Of a DNA stretch of 64,000 nt, positions 1 through 9,625 are shown in pieces. Numbering within the stretch: position 1 is the stretch's first letter; each line of letters opens with the position of its first letter. The translations under genes were made by a program, and so were the position numbers. The notes below the pieces were generated by a model. The model made no database searches. It was not told the origin of the DNA and saw nothing but the letters and a program-made list of their open reading frames with translations. The stretch spans positions 2,480,001 through 2,544,000 of the forward strand of contig NZ_CP066796.1 of assembly GCF_017161565.1 (NCBI RefSeq), written 5' to 3'. Source of the stretch: Erwinia amylovora. Lineage in GTDB: Bacteria; Pseudomonadota; Gammaproteobacteria; Enterobacterales; Enterobacteriaceae.

Positions 1-16
1 AATCTATCCAGATCAT
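1..16 (-). CDS. cvpA: cvpA, first codons only (colicin V production / inner membrane protein)
   Basis: The reverse strand has an ATG at position 16 followed by codons for M-I-W-I-D before the window ends, which matches the start of CvpA (MVWIDY in E. coli). CvpA is a small polytopic inner membrane protein encoded just upstream of purF. The identification rests on this start, on the PurR operator and promoter-like sequence upstream, and on the folC-dedD-cvpA order of Enterobacterales. Only five codons are visible. Confidence 0.7.
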
Positions 17-92
17 AAACACTTCCAGTTACCCTGCCCCGGCCTGGGTCTTCAGAGACTCAGGCTCAGTTCGGGGCGAATTCTAACAGAAA

Positions 93-108
93 AAGAAAAC
101 GTTTGCGT
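93..108 (-). promoter_or_regulatory. PurR operator of the cvpA-purF operon
   Basis: The reverse strand reads ACGCAAACGTTTTCTT, essentially the PurR consensus (ACGCAAACGTTTTCNT). It sits about 75 bp upstream of the cvpA start, and a -10-like TAGAAT lies just downstream of it. In E. coli PurR with hypoxanthine or guanine represses cvpA-purF from such a site. Confidence 0.9.
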
Positions 109-133
109 AGGGGTTTTACCGTGCGAATTTAAA

Positions 134-312
134 TTACCCCCGCAGTTTAAAAAACCGCTGGCCGCCGCCTTTCTCTTCCACCAGCGTCCCCTGATGCAAT
201 ACCTTGATTTGCCGTTGTCATCATGCACAACGCCCGGCGTTGCCTGGTGGCTACGCCGGGCGCGGATGACGACCGCTATCGCAACGATAGCCAGCGGGAC
301 CGGCAAAACCAT
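134..312 (-). pseudogene. Small membrane-anchored ORF coupled to dedD, apparently frameshifted
   Basis: The stop codon of dedD overlaps an ATG (TAATG), a usual sign of translational coupling. The peptide begins with a hydrophobic stretch (MVLPVPLAIVAIAVVI) and a basic segment. After about 36 codons the frame passes into a biased run and reads on through the PurR operator, which is implausible for coding sequence. One extra base near position 207 would instead give a C-terminus ending KGGGQRFFKLRG and a stop at 134-136, for a product of about 59 residues. I do not recognise the family. It may be a real short gene with a frameshift, or a chance reading frame. Confidence 0.35.
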
Positions 313-1067
313 TAATGTGCAGCGTAAGGTTTCACCACGCCACCCAGCCCTGATATCCCCTGTAGTGCACCGATGGCAGCCTGCATTTTGGCTTTCGACG
401 CATCCGGCCCGACGTAAATACGGGTAATCTGCCCCTGTACCGGCGTTGCCGGGACGGTAAAGGCGCGGTAGCCGGAAAGGCGCAGCTGGGCAACAATTTC
501 ATTCACTTTGGCGGCATTTTTCAGTGCGCCAAGCTGTACGACATATGCCTGACCCGTTGGTGCCGTTTCTGCCGGCGGAGAGGGATTATCTACCGCAGCT
601 TCAGACTTCGCCTCAGGTTTAGGCGCCGGTTTTGGTTTTTCAACCGGCTCGGCTTTCCCGATGGGTTTTTCGACCGGTTCCGGCTGCGGCCTGGGTTGCG
701 ATTCAGGTTTTTCCACCACTTTAGGCGGTTGAACCTGCTGCTGCACCGGCGGCGGCGGCATCACTACCGCTGGCTGGCTGTGCGACCTCGGCACGGTCGA
801 GCCGCTATCGGCCTGCGAAGGATTATCATTGCCCGCGGCGGTGACGTCTCCATTTTCAGGCGGCTGCACAGGCAGCGACTGGGTTACCGGCGGCACCACT
901 TCAGTTTCCGGCTGCTCATCGGCTTTTGGCACCAGAGGAATGGCCGCAAACTCTTCTTTATAATGTTTCTTTTGACCATCAAGCACGCCTGGCAGCACGA
1001 TAACGCCCAGCGCCACAATAATCACGGTTCCGACTAAACGGTTTTGAAACTTACTTGCCACTGCCAT
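312..1067 (-). CDS. dedD: DedD, SPOR-domain cell division protein
   Basis: This is a 251-residue bitopic inner membrane protein that localises to the septal ring by binding denuded peptidoglycan and helps constriction. The N-terminus MAVASKFQNRLVGTVIIVAL holds the single membrane helix and matches E. coli DedD. A long Pro/Glu/Lys-rich periplasmic linker (about residues 60-170) follows, then a C-terminal SPOR domain (about 175-250: AYVVQLGALKNAAKVNEIV and the ITRIYVGP strand). I chose the ATG at 1067 over a frame open to 1130 because it matches the family N-terminus. The start overlaps the 3' end of folC by 17 bases, so the two genes are coupled. Confidence 0.95.
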   Translation of the reverse strand: MAVASKFQNRLVGTVIIVALGVIVLPGVLDGQKKHYKEEFAAIPLVPKADEQPETEVVPPVTQSLPVQPPENGDVTAAGNDNPSQADSGSTVPRSHSQPAVVMPPPPVQQQVQPPKVVEKPESQPRPQPEPVEKPIGKAEPVEKPKPAPKPEAKSEAAVDNPSPPAETAPTGQAYVVQLGALKNAAKVNEIVAQLRLSGYRAFTVPATPVQGQITRIYVGPDASKAKMQAAIGALQGISGLGGVVKPYAAH

Positions 1068-2313
1068 TCTCCGATGCCATCGTTTCCATGACATGCGCAA
1101 CGGTGTGGAAAGAGCCGCACACCAGCACAATATCCTGTTGTCCCGCCTGCATTAACGCATGGTGCCAGGCTGCGGTTACCGACGCAAAGGACTGCGCCGC
1201 CTTGAGATGTGTCATCAGCTGCTCTGCACTGGCACCACGAGGACCTTCCAGCGGCGCGCAGTACCAGTAATCAACCTGCGGGGCAAGGCACGCCAGCGTA
1301 CCGGCAATATCTTTATCGTGCAGCATACCCACCACCGCGTGCACTTTGGCTTCGCCTTTGATCTCCGCCAGACGCCCCGCCAGATAGCTCGCCGCATGGG
1401 GGTTGTGCGCCACATCGAGGATAACCCGGGGTGACTCACTCACAGTCTGGAAACGTCCCGGCAAAATCGCCTGGTGCAGGCTGCGGCGGATGATCGCTTC
1501 TTCAACCTCCAGCGTTGATGCACGCAGCGCCGCGAGCGCGGTAGCCGCATTGGGCAGCGGCACCTGCGGCAGTGGCAAATGCTCAATACTGCCGCTGGCA
1601 TCGTGGAAGGACCAGCTGTCACCGTTGAGCTGATATGACCAGTCACGGTCGCGCTGACGGAGCTGCGCGCCCTTCTCTGCTGCTATCACGGCAATGCTGC
1701 CTGGCATATCCGGCTCGCCAACCACCGCTGGCTTGCCTTTGCGGAAAATGCCTGCCTTCTCGCGGCCAATGCTTTCCCGGTCCGTGCCCAGCCAGTCGGT
1801 ATGGTCAAGCGCAATACTGGTGACCACCGCCACATCCGCATTCACCATATTGGTGGCATCCAGCCGCCCGCCCAGGCCGACTTCCAGGATCACCACATCC
1901 AGCCGCGCCTGTTTGAATAACCACAGCGCCGACAGCGTGCCAAATTCAAAGTAGGTGAGCGAGGTGGCGGCACGCCCGGCTTCAATCGCCGCAAAAGAGG
2001 CGGTATGCGCCGTTTCTGCCAGCTCTTCCCCCTGAACGCGAACCCGCTCAGTGTAGCGCACCAGGTGCGGCGAACTGTAAACCCCAACGCGATAGCCTGC
2101 GGCCAGCAGCAGGGTTTCAAGGGTGCGGCAGGTGGTGCCTTTGCCATTCGTCCCGGCAACGGTGATCACGACAGGGGCTGGGGTAAGCAGGTCGAGCGCG
2201 GTTGCAACGCGTTGGACACGTTCCAGACCAAGATCGACGGCCTGGGAGTGCAAATGCTCAAGATAATGAAGCCATGCGGCAAGAGACGACGTGGCTTGAG
2301 GAAGATTATCCAT
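1051..2313 (-). CDS. folC: FolC, bifunctional dihydrofolate synthase / folylpolyglutamate synthase
   Basis: FolC adds L-glutamate to dihydropteroate to form dihydrofolate and then extends the polyglutamate tail of reduced folates, using ATP, in the cytosol. The 420-residue length is typical. The Mur-ligase-like P-loop GTNGKGTTCRTLE is near residue 54, followed by the conserved YSSPHLVRYTERVRV and LEVGLGGRLDATN segments. The C-terminal domain contains DVAHNPHAA and GMLHDKDI. It lies between accD and dedD on the same strand, as in E. coli. Confidence 0.97.
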   Translation of the reverse strand: MDNLPQATSSLAAWLHYLEHLHSQAVDLGLERVQRVATALDLLTPAPVVITVAGTNGKGTTCRTLETLLLAAGYRVGVYSSPHLVRYTERVRVQGEELAETAHTASFAAIEAGRAATSLTYFEFGTLSALWLFKQARLDVVILEVGLGGRLDATNMVNADVAVVTSIALDHTDWLGTDRESIGREKAGIFRKGKPAVVGEPDMPGSIAVIAAEKGAQLRQRDRDWSYQLNGDSWSFHDASGSIEHLPLPQVPLPNAATALAALRASTLEVEEAIIRRSLHQAILPGRFQTVSESPRVILDVAHNPHAASYLAGRLAEIKGEAKVHAVVGMLHDKDIAGTLACLAPQVDYWYCAPLEGPRGASAEQLMTHLKAAQSFASVTAAWHHALMQAGQQDIVLVCGSFHTVAHVMETMASENGSGK

Positions 2314-2378
2314 GTGTCCCGTTCACAAAGTTAGGGTTCATGAGTGAAAGGGACGCAGAACCCCCCTCTCATCATCGG

Positions 2379-3287
2379 TCAGGCCTCAGAGTTTTGAGGC
2401 TCCGCGGTCGCTTCGGTGACAACATCTTCCTGAGGAGCAGGCAGATTCATCATTTTCGCCAGTATGCTGGCCAACTTGAAGCGCATTACCGGACGGCGCA
2501 CGATCATATCAATCGCCCCTTTCTCGATCAAAAATTCACTGCGCTGGAAGCCTGGCGGCAGTTTCTCACGTACGGTCTGCTCAATTACGCGGGGGCCTGC
2601 AAAACCGATTAACGCTTTAGGTTCCGCGATATTCAGATCGCCAAGCATGGCGAAGCTGGCAGAGACCCCGCCCATGGTGGGATCGGTCAGCACTGAAATG
2701 TACGGCAGGCCACGCTCCTGCATTTTGGCCAGTGCGGCACTGGTTTTCGCCATCTGCATCAGCGACATCAGCGCTTCCTGCATACGCGCTCCGCCTGATG
2801 CTGAAAAACAGATCATCGGGCAGTTATCTTCCAGCGCCTGCTCTACGGCGCGCACAAAGCGTGCTCCGACCACCGAGCCCATTGAGCCACCCATAAAGGA
2901 AAACTCAAAAGCGGCTGCGACAACCGGCATGCCGTGCAGGGTGCCTTTCATCACGATCAGCGCATCGGTTTCACGGGTCTCTTTCTGCGCAGCTGACAGG
3001 CGATCTTTGTATTTTTTGGAATCACGGAACTTGAGCACATCTTTAGGTTCCAGTTCGCTACCCAGTTCAACCAGAGAACCTTCGTCCAGTACACTGTGCA
3101 GACGATCGCGGCCATGCATACGCATGTGATGGTCACATTTCGGACAGACCTCCAGATTACGCTCCAGCTCGGCGCGGTAGAGAACCTGCCCGCAGCTGTC
3201 ACATTTGGTCCAGACCCCTTCAGGAATACTTGCTTTGCGCGATGGGGTGATTGTGCTCTTATTAAGAATTCGTTCAATCCAGCTCAT
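2379..3287 (-). CDS. accD: AccD, acetyl-CoA carboxylase carboxyltransferase beta subunit
   Basis: With AccA this forms the carboxyltransferase that moves CO2 from carboxybiotin on AccB to acetyl-CoA, making malonyl-CoA for fatty acid synthesis. The 302-residue protein has the N-terminal C4 zinc ribbon (CDSCGQ and CPKCDHH, residues about 29-53) and the crotonase-like core with [31 protein letters not shown] and [10 protein letters not shown]. The AUG at 3287 follows GGTCATC and gives the family N-terminus [11 protein letters not shown]. The gene upstream on this strand is foreign in this order, so accD must carry its own promoter in the 300-bp gap. Confidence 0.97.
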   Translation of the reverse strand: MSWIERILNKSTITPSRKASIPEGVWTKCDSCGQVLYRAELERNLEVCPKCDHHMRMHGRDRLHSVLDEGSLVELGSELEPKDVLKFRDSKKYKDRLSAAQKETRETDALIVMKGTLHGMPVVAAAFEFSFMGGSMGSVVGARFVRAVEQALEDNCPMICFSASGGARMQEALMSLMQMAKTSAALAKMQERGLPYISVLTDPTMGGVSASFAMLGDLNIAEPKALIGFAGPRVIEQTVREKLPPGFQRSEFLIEKGAIDMIVRRPVMRFKLASILAKMMNLPAPQEDVVTEATAEPQNSEA

Positions 3288-3588
3288 TGATGACCTGTTA
3301 TGTTGTTTTTTGTGCTAAATCAGATACTTAACACAGATTATCGCCTGTGAATCAGGCGTTATTACACCACAAAATACGCCACTTCGCTACACATTCGTCA
3401 ATGAGGGAGGCTGACTTGTCTGAGGGGAATTTCACTGGCGGTGTTTTGATTCACCGCTCACGCATTCCCGGGCAATGCTGCAAATAAGGAAAATCTGAAG
3501 CTCAAGTTTTGGCCGATTTATTGCGACGATGATTTTAAGCGCAGAACACGAAACAGTGAACGGCAGAGATTACGCCAACACTGCGCAA
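3288..3588. other. Intergenic region upstream of accD
   Basis: About 300 bp lie between accD and the end of the large HExxH gene. It must hold the accD promoter. One small inverted repeat is visible (CGCCTG, five-base loop, CAGGCG, 3342-3358) without a convincing T-run on either strand. I see no gene. Confidence 0.5.
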
Positions 3589-6500
3589 TTAGTCATTTTT
3601 CACCAGTCTGTTTTGATAGATATCTCGTGTCAGAATGGCAATACCGTCTGCGGTATTCAGAAACAAATGTGCCAGGTAGCCTGGATCGTGTGAGGCCAGG
3701 TAAGCCAGATTTTCAGACTCCATGAGAGTTTTCATCCGCCCACGGTACAAAGATATCCGGCTGAGATACTGCTTATTCATTTCATTGAAATCATTCTTTT
3801 CGACAATTTTTCCCAGCCTGATTTTTTCGATCATATCATCTTTAGCATCCAGTATCGGTATAATATCCCCATTCTCAATCGGAAAGTAGACGATATCACT
3901 GGTCATCATGCCGACATGCGTCGCTTCATGGAGTAAAGTGCTACTGAGAGTCAAAACGGGATCCTGTCTCATGCTTTCATCGGGATGAGTGGGATCAACA
4001 AAATAGAGTTTGTCGGCGTTAACATAGATCCTTCCCGTCCGGTCCAGCAGCGCAAAAGCCAACGTTCCAAACTGTCTTTCTTCTTCGGTAAGGATGGGGC
4101 GGTGGTGAATAAGCTCGTCGCCAGGTAACAAATGATCGCTGAGCGGCTCTTTAACCAAACTGGCCAGATGGATCTTGTCGAGCTTTAGCGCAGCCCGAGT
4201 TCTCACCAAACATTTTTTCAGGGCAAGGGCGAAACTCCGCAGAAAATCGACATTATCCGTATCCATGACGATACGAAGATAGTTTTCGCAATTCTGAGTG
4301 AAGTTGCTCAATTCTTTAATAACCGCAGGAATAACCTCTATTTTGAGATGATTAACGGCATTTTTAATATTGACCTTCGCGCCACGCAAATAGAGCGGAT
4401 AAGAATCAGTTATCGTTGTACTTTCCGATAACTCGACAATATTGTCGCTGAATTTGATGCGGGAGGAATAAAAATGTTTACCGATCAACTCCCTGACATC
4501 CTCAGTCTCTATATAGGAAAGATATTTTTCTCTCGGGTTGAGTAACATAAATCTCTTTGACATTAACACTTGGTCAACAATATTTTTAACTGCATCCAGA
4601 CTGGCGATACTGTTATAAACTCTGTTCTGCAGATAACTGTTAACTGCCCCTTTTTTCATACCCAACTTTTCGGCTAAAAATTCAGCCTGGGTTTTTAACT
4701 CAACCCTGCCATTTTTATTCTCAAACACAATATTAGCAATATCATTTTCCCCCCTGAACAGGTTCCCCTTGCTGAAAATACGTAACATAGCACTGCCGGA
4801 AGCATTGACCTCGCTGTCAGTTGATACAATTTCAGCCCGGAAAAAACTCCCGTTGAAAAGGTAGTAATACTTTCTTTTTTCTGGGTTGACGAATAAGCTG
4901 GGAAACTCCGGCATTTTATATTGAACAAGTTTGGTACTTAAAATCGTTTTTTTACTTGTATGGCCCAATTCGATATTGTGCTTGAGCAATGCATCTAAAC
5001 TATCGGTGATAACCAGCGGAGTACAACCTGAGGCCATTCCCGGTGAGCGTTTCAAATCGCAGTGATCAAGATCAATATAATTAAGAATATTTTCTTTATT
5101 CGCATCTCGCTCTCTCAGGTAGATATCCTTGCTTAAAAAAAGGCCTGTTTTACTTTCCCCGCCTGTAGCAACAGCATTATTAATGACAATGTTTTTCCCG
5201 GAATGGCTGGACACGGAAAAATGCTTATTGTTAACAGTGAACAGCATTTTGCCTTTATCATCGACGTATACGCCTGGCCCTATTTTTTTCACCGGAGTGG
5301 TGTCGACGACTTCTCCGTGGGTGCAGAGATAATCATAGGCATCTTCTTCAATGCGCAGTGAGATTTTTGATGAAGGCTCCAGAGGAGAGTAACCCACGCT
5401 CAGGTTTCTGTAGCCAAAGATAATATCAGGGGAGTTTCGTAGTTTGAACATACCATTTTCCCTGACGAATAAACTTTCTGGCCGATTGGCCAGAATATAG
5501 ATATCGCTAAAAGGTTGATGCACTTCGAAATAGCTTTGCTTGTATTTAAGATACATTGTTCCAATAGCGTCATAGCTAAAACCGTCTTTCTTGATATGAC
5601 TAAATAACCGATCGTTACTGAAGACTTGTCCATTGCCATTGCTTGCCAGCAGGATATCCAGATTGTCATCAACCACAGTGGATTCTTGTTCATATACCCA
5701 GCCATATTCTGTTGGCAACATAATACTCCGCTCTTTTCCTTTAGGTGAAACAGCAGCAGTTATGGTGTTCTCGGATATATCATACTGCGTTATTGGCACC
5801 AAAAAACCTCCGTTCAGAACATACTCTACTACTTTGCCGTCCTTTTCTTTAAGGCTGAGAATATCAGTATTCTCGTTATCAGCCAGCAGTAAAGCATCCT
5901 TGTTTTTTATGAAATCTTTTATCGGAACACCAAAGGATTTATTATTATTAATATTGTGCGAAGAATAAATTAACTCCGTTTCTTTACTGATGAAATCCCA
6001 TCGCGACCTTGCTTTATTGTAGGCAATGGTCTTCGTATCATCACCATCGATGATAAAAGATTCACCGGTTTTCCGCCTGCGATAGGAATAGGATGTTCCG
6101 CCAATATCCACCGCCAGTTTATTGTCCCTTAATGTAAACCTTCGGACTGGCTGGCCGATCGCTAATCCTTTTTCCCCTTTTTGTTGCGCCTTTGCGTCAT
6201 AGAGAGCGGCAACCTCCGATCCAGAGAGCGTTGGAATCGTTTGTCTGACCATAAACATTAACTGCTGGTTGAGCCCTGCAATATTTTGTAAATTAACAGG
6301 CTGCCCTGACCAGTCATCGGCAAGTACCTGCAATGCAGGGGCCACAATGAGCTGAGTCACGGCAATAATCTGAGATCCCGGCAAAAGAGTCAGTATTTGC
6401 GTTGTAAGAGGATCAATCTTACTGGTTATCTGATCAATCCGTTCCGTTGTCTGATTTTTTGGACACCCCAGCTTCAGAGTATTGTGATAATAGATGATAA

Positions 6501-7767
6501 GCGATTCGTCTCCCAGCGTTCTTACCGGCGAAGCCAGGGTTTTTCCAATCTGCCTGACAAGGTCGGCCCAGGAAATATGTTCGCGCTCATCAATACATGA
6601 AAAATCAAATAACTTCTCAATTTTCACGTCGTCTTCAACTGTACTCATCGTGGCGTTATTCGTTTCAATGACCGGATGGAAACTGAGTTCAGTCTGCCCT
6701 GCCGCTGTGACATGACTGGATGCGGGCGAAGTTGTCAGATTTTCTGGTCTTTTTGTTTTCCCCTTTACATGACTGATTATTTCCCTGAGCGTGAGAGGCC
6801 GAACCAATTCAACTTTCTCACCGGAAGGAGGCGGACATAAGCATCTTACTTTGCCCAAATTCAGGACGACATTTTTAAAAACCTTATTTTTTTTTCTTTG
6901 CACGCTATGAAACTTATGACATCTGTCTTTAAACTGCGCCGACTTGCAAATATCAGGCTGATTTTCCGTATAGTAATACTTTCTCGGTAGCAGTGGCTTG
7001 AATTGGGGTTGTCTGGCATGAGGGGGACTATTCTTACAGGGTGCTATTCTTCTGTGGGCCATTCGCCCTGCGCCCACGGTTTCATAACAAATCAGATCGG
7101 AGATAGCTATTTTTTTTACATCATCGTGCTCAGATGGCTTGCTGGTCGTTGTCTTGCGTGGAGAAGCTCTGGCAGCGGGTTGTGGTAGTGGCTCGCCCCG
7201 ATCGACATTTTCACTGGCATAATAGTCCGCTGAGCGATAAGCCATCTGATTATCATGCAGCTGTAAGGGGGGAGGAACCTCTGAGCGATAAAGTTCCGTA
7301 CTGTTATTGCTGCGCTCTGTTGCGCGAGCGCGCTGCCAGGCCACGCTGCCGACAACACCTGCCAGCAGCCCGGTGCCTATCAGCAGCGCCATTTTTGCTG
7401 TAAACCTGTGCGCTGGCGGAGAGGATGATATCTGGTATTCATCGCTCTGTTGGGCGCAATTTTCAGCCAGCTGGCGTAGCTTCTTGCCTTCAGCCATCAT
7501 TTCTGCCATCTCGGTTTCTTCTTCATCGCTGGATTCTACCTGCTGACCTGCTGAGGGCAGCCAACCCGTTGAACGACTCAACAGCCTTGTTTGCAGCGGT
7601 GAGATGGACGGTGTTGAATGAAAGCGAAGAGAATCAGCACATTCTGATACGGCAATAATATGTTCAGCCATTACTACTTTTTCAGCCGACAGGTTTATAT
7701 CTTCGTCATTGAGGGTTGCACTGACCGGGTGCAGAACAATCTGGGACAGGGCCGACGTTTCAGGCAT
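3589..7767 (-). CDS. Large protein with one membrane segment and C-terminal HExxH metallopeptidase motif; possible effector or toxin
   Basis: I do not recognise the family of this 1392-residue protein. Residues 1-120 are polar and Ser/Glu-rich with no signal peptide. Residues 126-144 form one hydrophobic helix (ALLIGTGLLAGVVGSVAW), followed by a basic, proline-rich stretch. Residues about 440-1180 look like many short beta-rich repeats with DDKGKMLF-type and YYLFNGSFFRAE-type strands. Residues 1280-1284 are HEATH, a zinc metallopeptidase HExxH motif, followed by VGMMTSD and a helical C-terminus with acidic residues that could supply the third ligand. The start is supported by GAGGAG seven bases upstream. 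It interrupts the accD-dedA order and is more AT-rich than its neighbours, so horizontal transfer is likely. I saw no clear hrp box upstream. Secretion and host-directed proteolysis are inference. Confidence 0.75.
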   Translation of the reverse strand: MPETSALSQIVLHPVSATLNDEDINLSAEKVVMAEHIIAVSECADSLRFHSTPSISPLQTRLLSRSTGWLPSAGQQVESSDEEETEMAEMMAEGKKLRQLAENCAQQSDEYQISSSPPAHRFTAKMALLIGTGLLAGVVGSVAWQRARATERSNNSTELYRSEVPPPLQLHDNQMAYRSADYYASENVDRGEPLPQPAARASPRKTTTSKPSEHDDVKKIAISDLICYETVGAGRMAHRRIAPCKNSPPHARQPQFKPLLPRKYYYTENQPDICKSAQFKDRCHKFHSVQRKKNKVFKNVVLNLGKVRCLCPPPSGEKVELVRPLTLREIISHVKGKTKRPENLTTSPASSHVTAAGQTELSFHPVIETNNATMSTVEDDVKIEKLFDFSCIDEREHISWADLVRQIGKTLASPVRTLGDESLIIYYHNTLKLGCPKNQTTERIDQITSKIDPLTTQILTLLPGSQIIAVTQLIVAPALQVLADDWSGQPVNLQNIAGLNQQLMFMVRQTIPTLSGSEVAALYDAKAQQKGEKGLAIGQPVRRFTLRDNKLAVDIGGTSYSYRRRKTGESFIIDGDDTKTIAYNKARSRWDFISKETELIYSSHNINNNKSFGVPIKDFIKNKDALLLADNENTDILSLKEKDGKVVEYVLNGGFLVPITQYDISENTITAAVSPKGKERSIMLPTEYGWVYEQESTVVDDNLDILLASNGNGQVFSNDRLFSHIKKDGFSYDAIGTMYLKYKQSYFEVHQPFSDIYILANRPESLFVRENGMFKLRNSPDIIFGYRNLSVGYSPLEPSSKISLRIEEDAYDYLCTHGEVVDTTPVKKIGPGVYVDDKGKMLFTVNNKHFSVSSHSGKNIVINNAVATGGESKTGLFLSKDIYLRERDANKENILNYIDLDHCDLKRSPGMASGCTPLVITDSLDALLKHNIELGHTSKKTILSTKLVQYKMPEFPSLFVNPEKRKYYYLFNGSFFRAEIVSTDSEVNASGSAMLRIFSKGNLFRGENDIANIVFENKNGRVELKTQAEFLAEKLGMKKGAVNSYLQNRVYNSIASLDAVKNIVDQVLMSKRFMLLNPREKYLSYIETEDVRELIGKHFYSSRIKFSDNIVELSESTTITDSYPLYLRGAKVNIKNAVNHLKIEVIPAVIKELSNFTQNCENYLRIVMDTDNVDFLRSFALALKKCLVRTRAALKLDKIHLASLVKEPLSDHLLPGDELIHHRPILTEEERQFGTLAFALLDRTGRIYVNADKLYFVDPTHPDESMRQDPVLTLSSTLLHEATHVGMMTSDIVYFPIENGDIIPILDAKDDMIEKIRLGKIVEKNDFNEMNKQYLSRISLYRGRMKTLMESENLAYLASHDPGYLAHLFLNTADGIAILTRDIYQNRLVKND

Positions 7768-8119
7768 GATAAGGCTCCTCGGTTATATTCACTGTCAGAA
7801 TCAAGGCGGTTGAGGTTCGGCGTAGCCCTACAATTAAGACCATTCTTAAGAAGAATACTATCTAAAAACGCCATTCGTCCTGATAAGAAGATTCAATGCC
7901 AACAACTGCGTTAAACAGGCTGAACGGGGGGTTACGGTGATTTCAGTGAGGAGGGTTGTTCCGGGGACTATGGCGCTGAAAAGCGTCGCCTGATAAGAAG
8001 GATTTTGCCTGACGCGACGGGCTGCCTGGACAATATTCTTGTTCAGGCAGGCTGCCCCTGGCGGGGTAGCCTGTCCTGGACGATAGTACTGCCTGGCGCT
8101 GGCAGCAACACTCTGAATA
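7768..8119. other. Intergenic region between the HExxH gene and dedA
   Basis: This 350-bp stretch is the upstream region of the large HExxH gene and the downstream region of dedA. The only clear element is the ribosome binding site GAGGAG just before the HExxH start. No hrp-box (GGAACC-N15/16-CCAC) could be found by eye. Short open frames here have no family features. Confidence 0.5.
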
Positions 8120-8779
8120 TCAAGCCCTGTTGTGACGCGCTGCCCGGCGTTGTCGCCAAACCTCAATCAGCCCCGGGAAAATTGACAGCAGAATAATCGC
8201 CACGATCAATAACTTGAGGTTTTCCTGCACCGCCGGCAGATTACCAAAGAAATAGCCGGTGTAGGTGAACAGCAGCACCCACAGAAGCCCGCCCGACACG
8301 TTATACAGGGCAAAATGGCGATAAGACATTTTGCCCATACCGGCGACAAACGGCGCGAAGGTACGTACGATCGGCACAAAGCGCGCCAGAATAATCGTTT
8401 TACCGCCGTGCCTGTGATAGAACGCATGGGTTTTATCCAGATAGCTGCGGCGAAAAATTTTCGAGTCCGGGTTACTGAACAACTTATTGCCGAACAGTCG
8501 CCCGATAGTGTAATTCAGCGCGTCACCAAGAATGGCTGCCACCACCATTAAAGCCACCATGGTGTGTACATTAAGGTCGTTGCCCGGCAGCGCGGCCAGC
8601 GCTCCGGCAACAAACAGCAGGGAGTCTCCCGGCAGAAATGGAGTGACCACCAGGCCAGTTTCGCAAAACAGGATCACAAACAGAATGGCATAGATCCAGA
8701 TGCCATACTGAGCCACCAGTTCCGCGAGATGAACATCAATGTGCAGAATAAAGTCGACGACAAAACGAACTAAATCCAT
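8120..8779 (-). CDS. dedA: DedA-family inner membrane protein
   Basis: The 219-residue polytopic protein of the DedA/SNARE-associated (VTT) family matches E. coli DedA in length and sequence. Diagnostic segments are the [17 protein letters not shown] loop, [13 protein letters not shown], and [27 protein letters not shown] (here [20 protein letters not shown]). Family members act in membrane homeostasis and lipid scrambling or flipping of undecaprenyl phosphate or other lipids; the exact substrate of this member is not clear. It follows usg and truA on the same strand as in E. coli. Confidence 0.93.
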   Translation of the reverse strand: MDLVRFVVDFILHIDVHLAELVAQYGIWIYAILFVILFCETGLVVTPFLPGDSLLFVAGALAALPGNDLNVHTMVALMVVAAILGDALNYTIGRLFGNKLFSNPDSKIFRRSYLDKTHAFYHRHGGKTIILARFVPIVRTFAPFVAGMGKMSYRHFALYNVSGGLLWVLLFTYTGYFFGNLPAVQENLKLLIVAIILLSIFPGLIEVWRQRRAARHNRA

Positions 8780-8809
8780 ACAGGCTTCCTTGAATACTTC
8801 AAACGAATA

Positions 8810-9625
8810 TTAGTCACCGAGGAACAGCGGCCCCATCGGTGGGCTGGGTAATTCATAGCTGTCCGGGTAGTCCACCGCAACCAGGTACAGCCCTTCTGCA
8901 CGCGCTGTTGCCGCTGCCAGCTTGCGGTCCTTTGCCGCCAGTAGCTCACTCATCCAGCTTTCAGGCTGATTACCGCAGCCGATCTCCATCAGGCTACCGA
9001 CGATATTTCGCACCATATGATGGACGAACGCATTGGCCTTGATATCGACCACCACATACGCGCCGTGGCGGCTGACGTTCAGATGCATGACGTTGCGCAT
9101 CGGCGTACGCGACTGGCACTGCACGGCGCGAAATGACGTAAAATCATTTTCCCCCAGCAGACACTGGCCGGCGGACTGCATTTTTTCCACGTCCAGCGGG
9201 TGGTAAAAATGCGTGACGCCGGCGGCGAGAATAGCCGGGCGCAAGCGCCGGTTGTAGATAACATAGCGATAGCGCCGGGCGGTGGCGCTAAAGCGGGCAT
9301 GGAAGTCATCCGGCACGGATTTAACCCAGCGCACGGCAATATCAGCTGGCAGGTTGGCATTCACACCTAATGTCCAGGCAGCGTCTTTACGCTGCGCGGT
9401 GGTCTCAAAATGCACCACCTGGCCGGTGCTGTGAACTCCGGCATCCGTGCGACCGGCGCAGAAAACAGCGATCGGACCATCGGCCACCCTGGTTAAGGCT
9501 TTTTCCAGTTTTTCCTGCACGCTGCGCACTTCATTCTGCCGCTGCCAGCCGTAGTAGCGGCTGCCGTCATATTCAATGCCCAGCGCCAGTTTCATCGTCG
9601 GCTGCGGCACATCGATATCGGACAT
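8810..9625 (-). CDS. truA: TruA, tRNA pseudouridine(38-40) synthase
   Basis: TruA isomerises uridines 38, 39 and 40 in the anticodon stem-loop of many tRNAs. The 271-residue protein starts with the family opening [18 protein letters not shown] and has the catalytic aspartate in [16 protein letters not shown], followed by [13 protein letters not shown] and the [17 protein letters not shown] segment of the C-terminal half. The start codon at 9625 overlaps the last base of usg, so the two are translationally coupled. Confidence 0.97.
   Translation of the reverse strand: MSDIDVPQPTMKLALGIEYDGSRYYGWQRQNEVRSVQEKLEKALTRVADGPIAVFCAGRTDAGVHSTGQVVHFETTAQRKDAAWTLGVNANLPADIAVRWVKSVPDDFHARFSATARRYRYVIYNRRLRPAILAAGVTHFYHPLDVEKMQSAGQCLLGENDFTSFRAVQCQSRTPMRNVMHLNVSRHGAYVVVDIKANAFVHHMVRNIVGSLMEIGCGNQPESWMSELLAAKDRKLAAATARAEGLYLVAVDYPDSYELPSPPMGPLFLGD

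Noticed and set aside
7858..8166. 102-codon reverse frame between dedA and the large HExxH gene
   Set aside because: It overlaps the end of dedA and has no recognisable domain or ribosome binding site.
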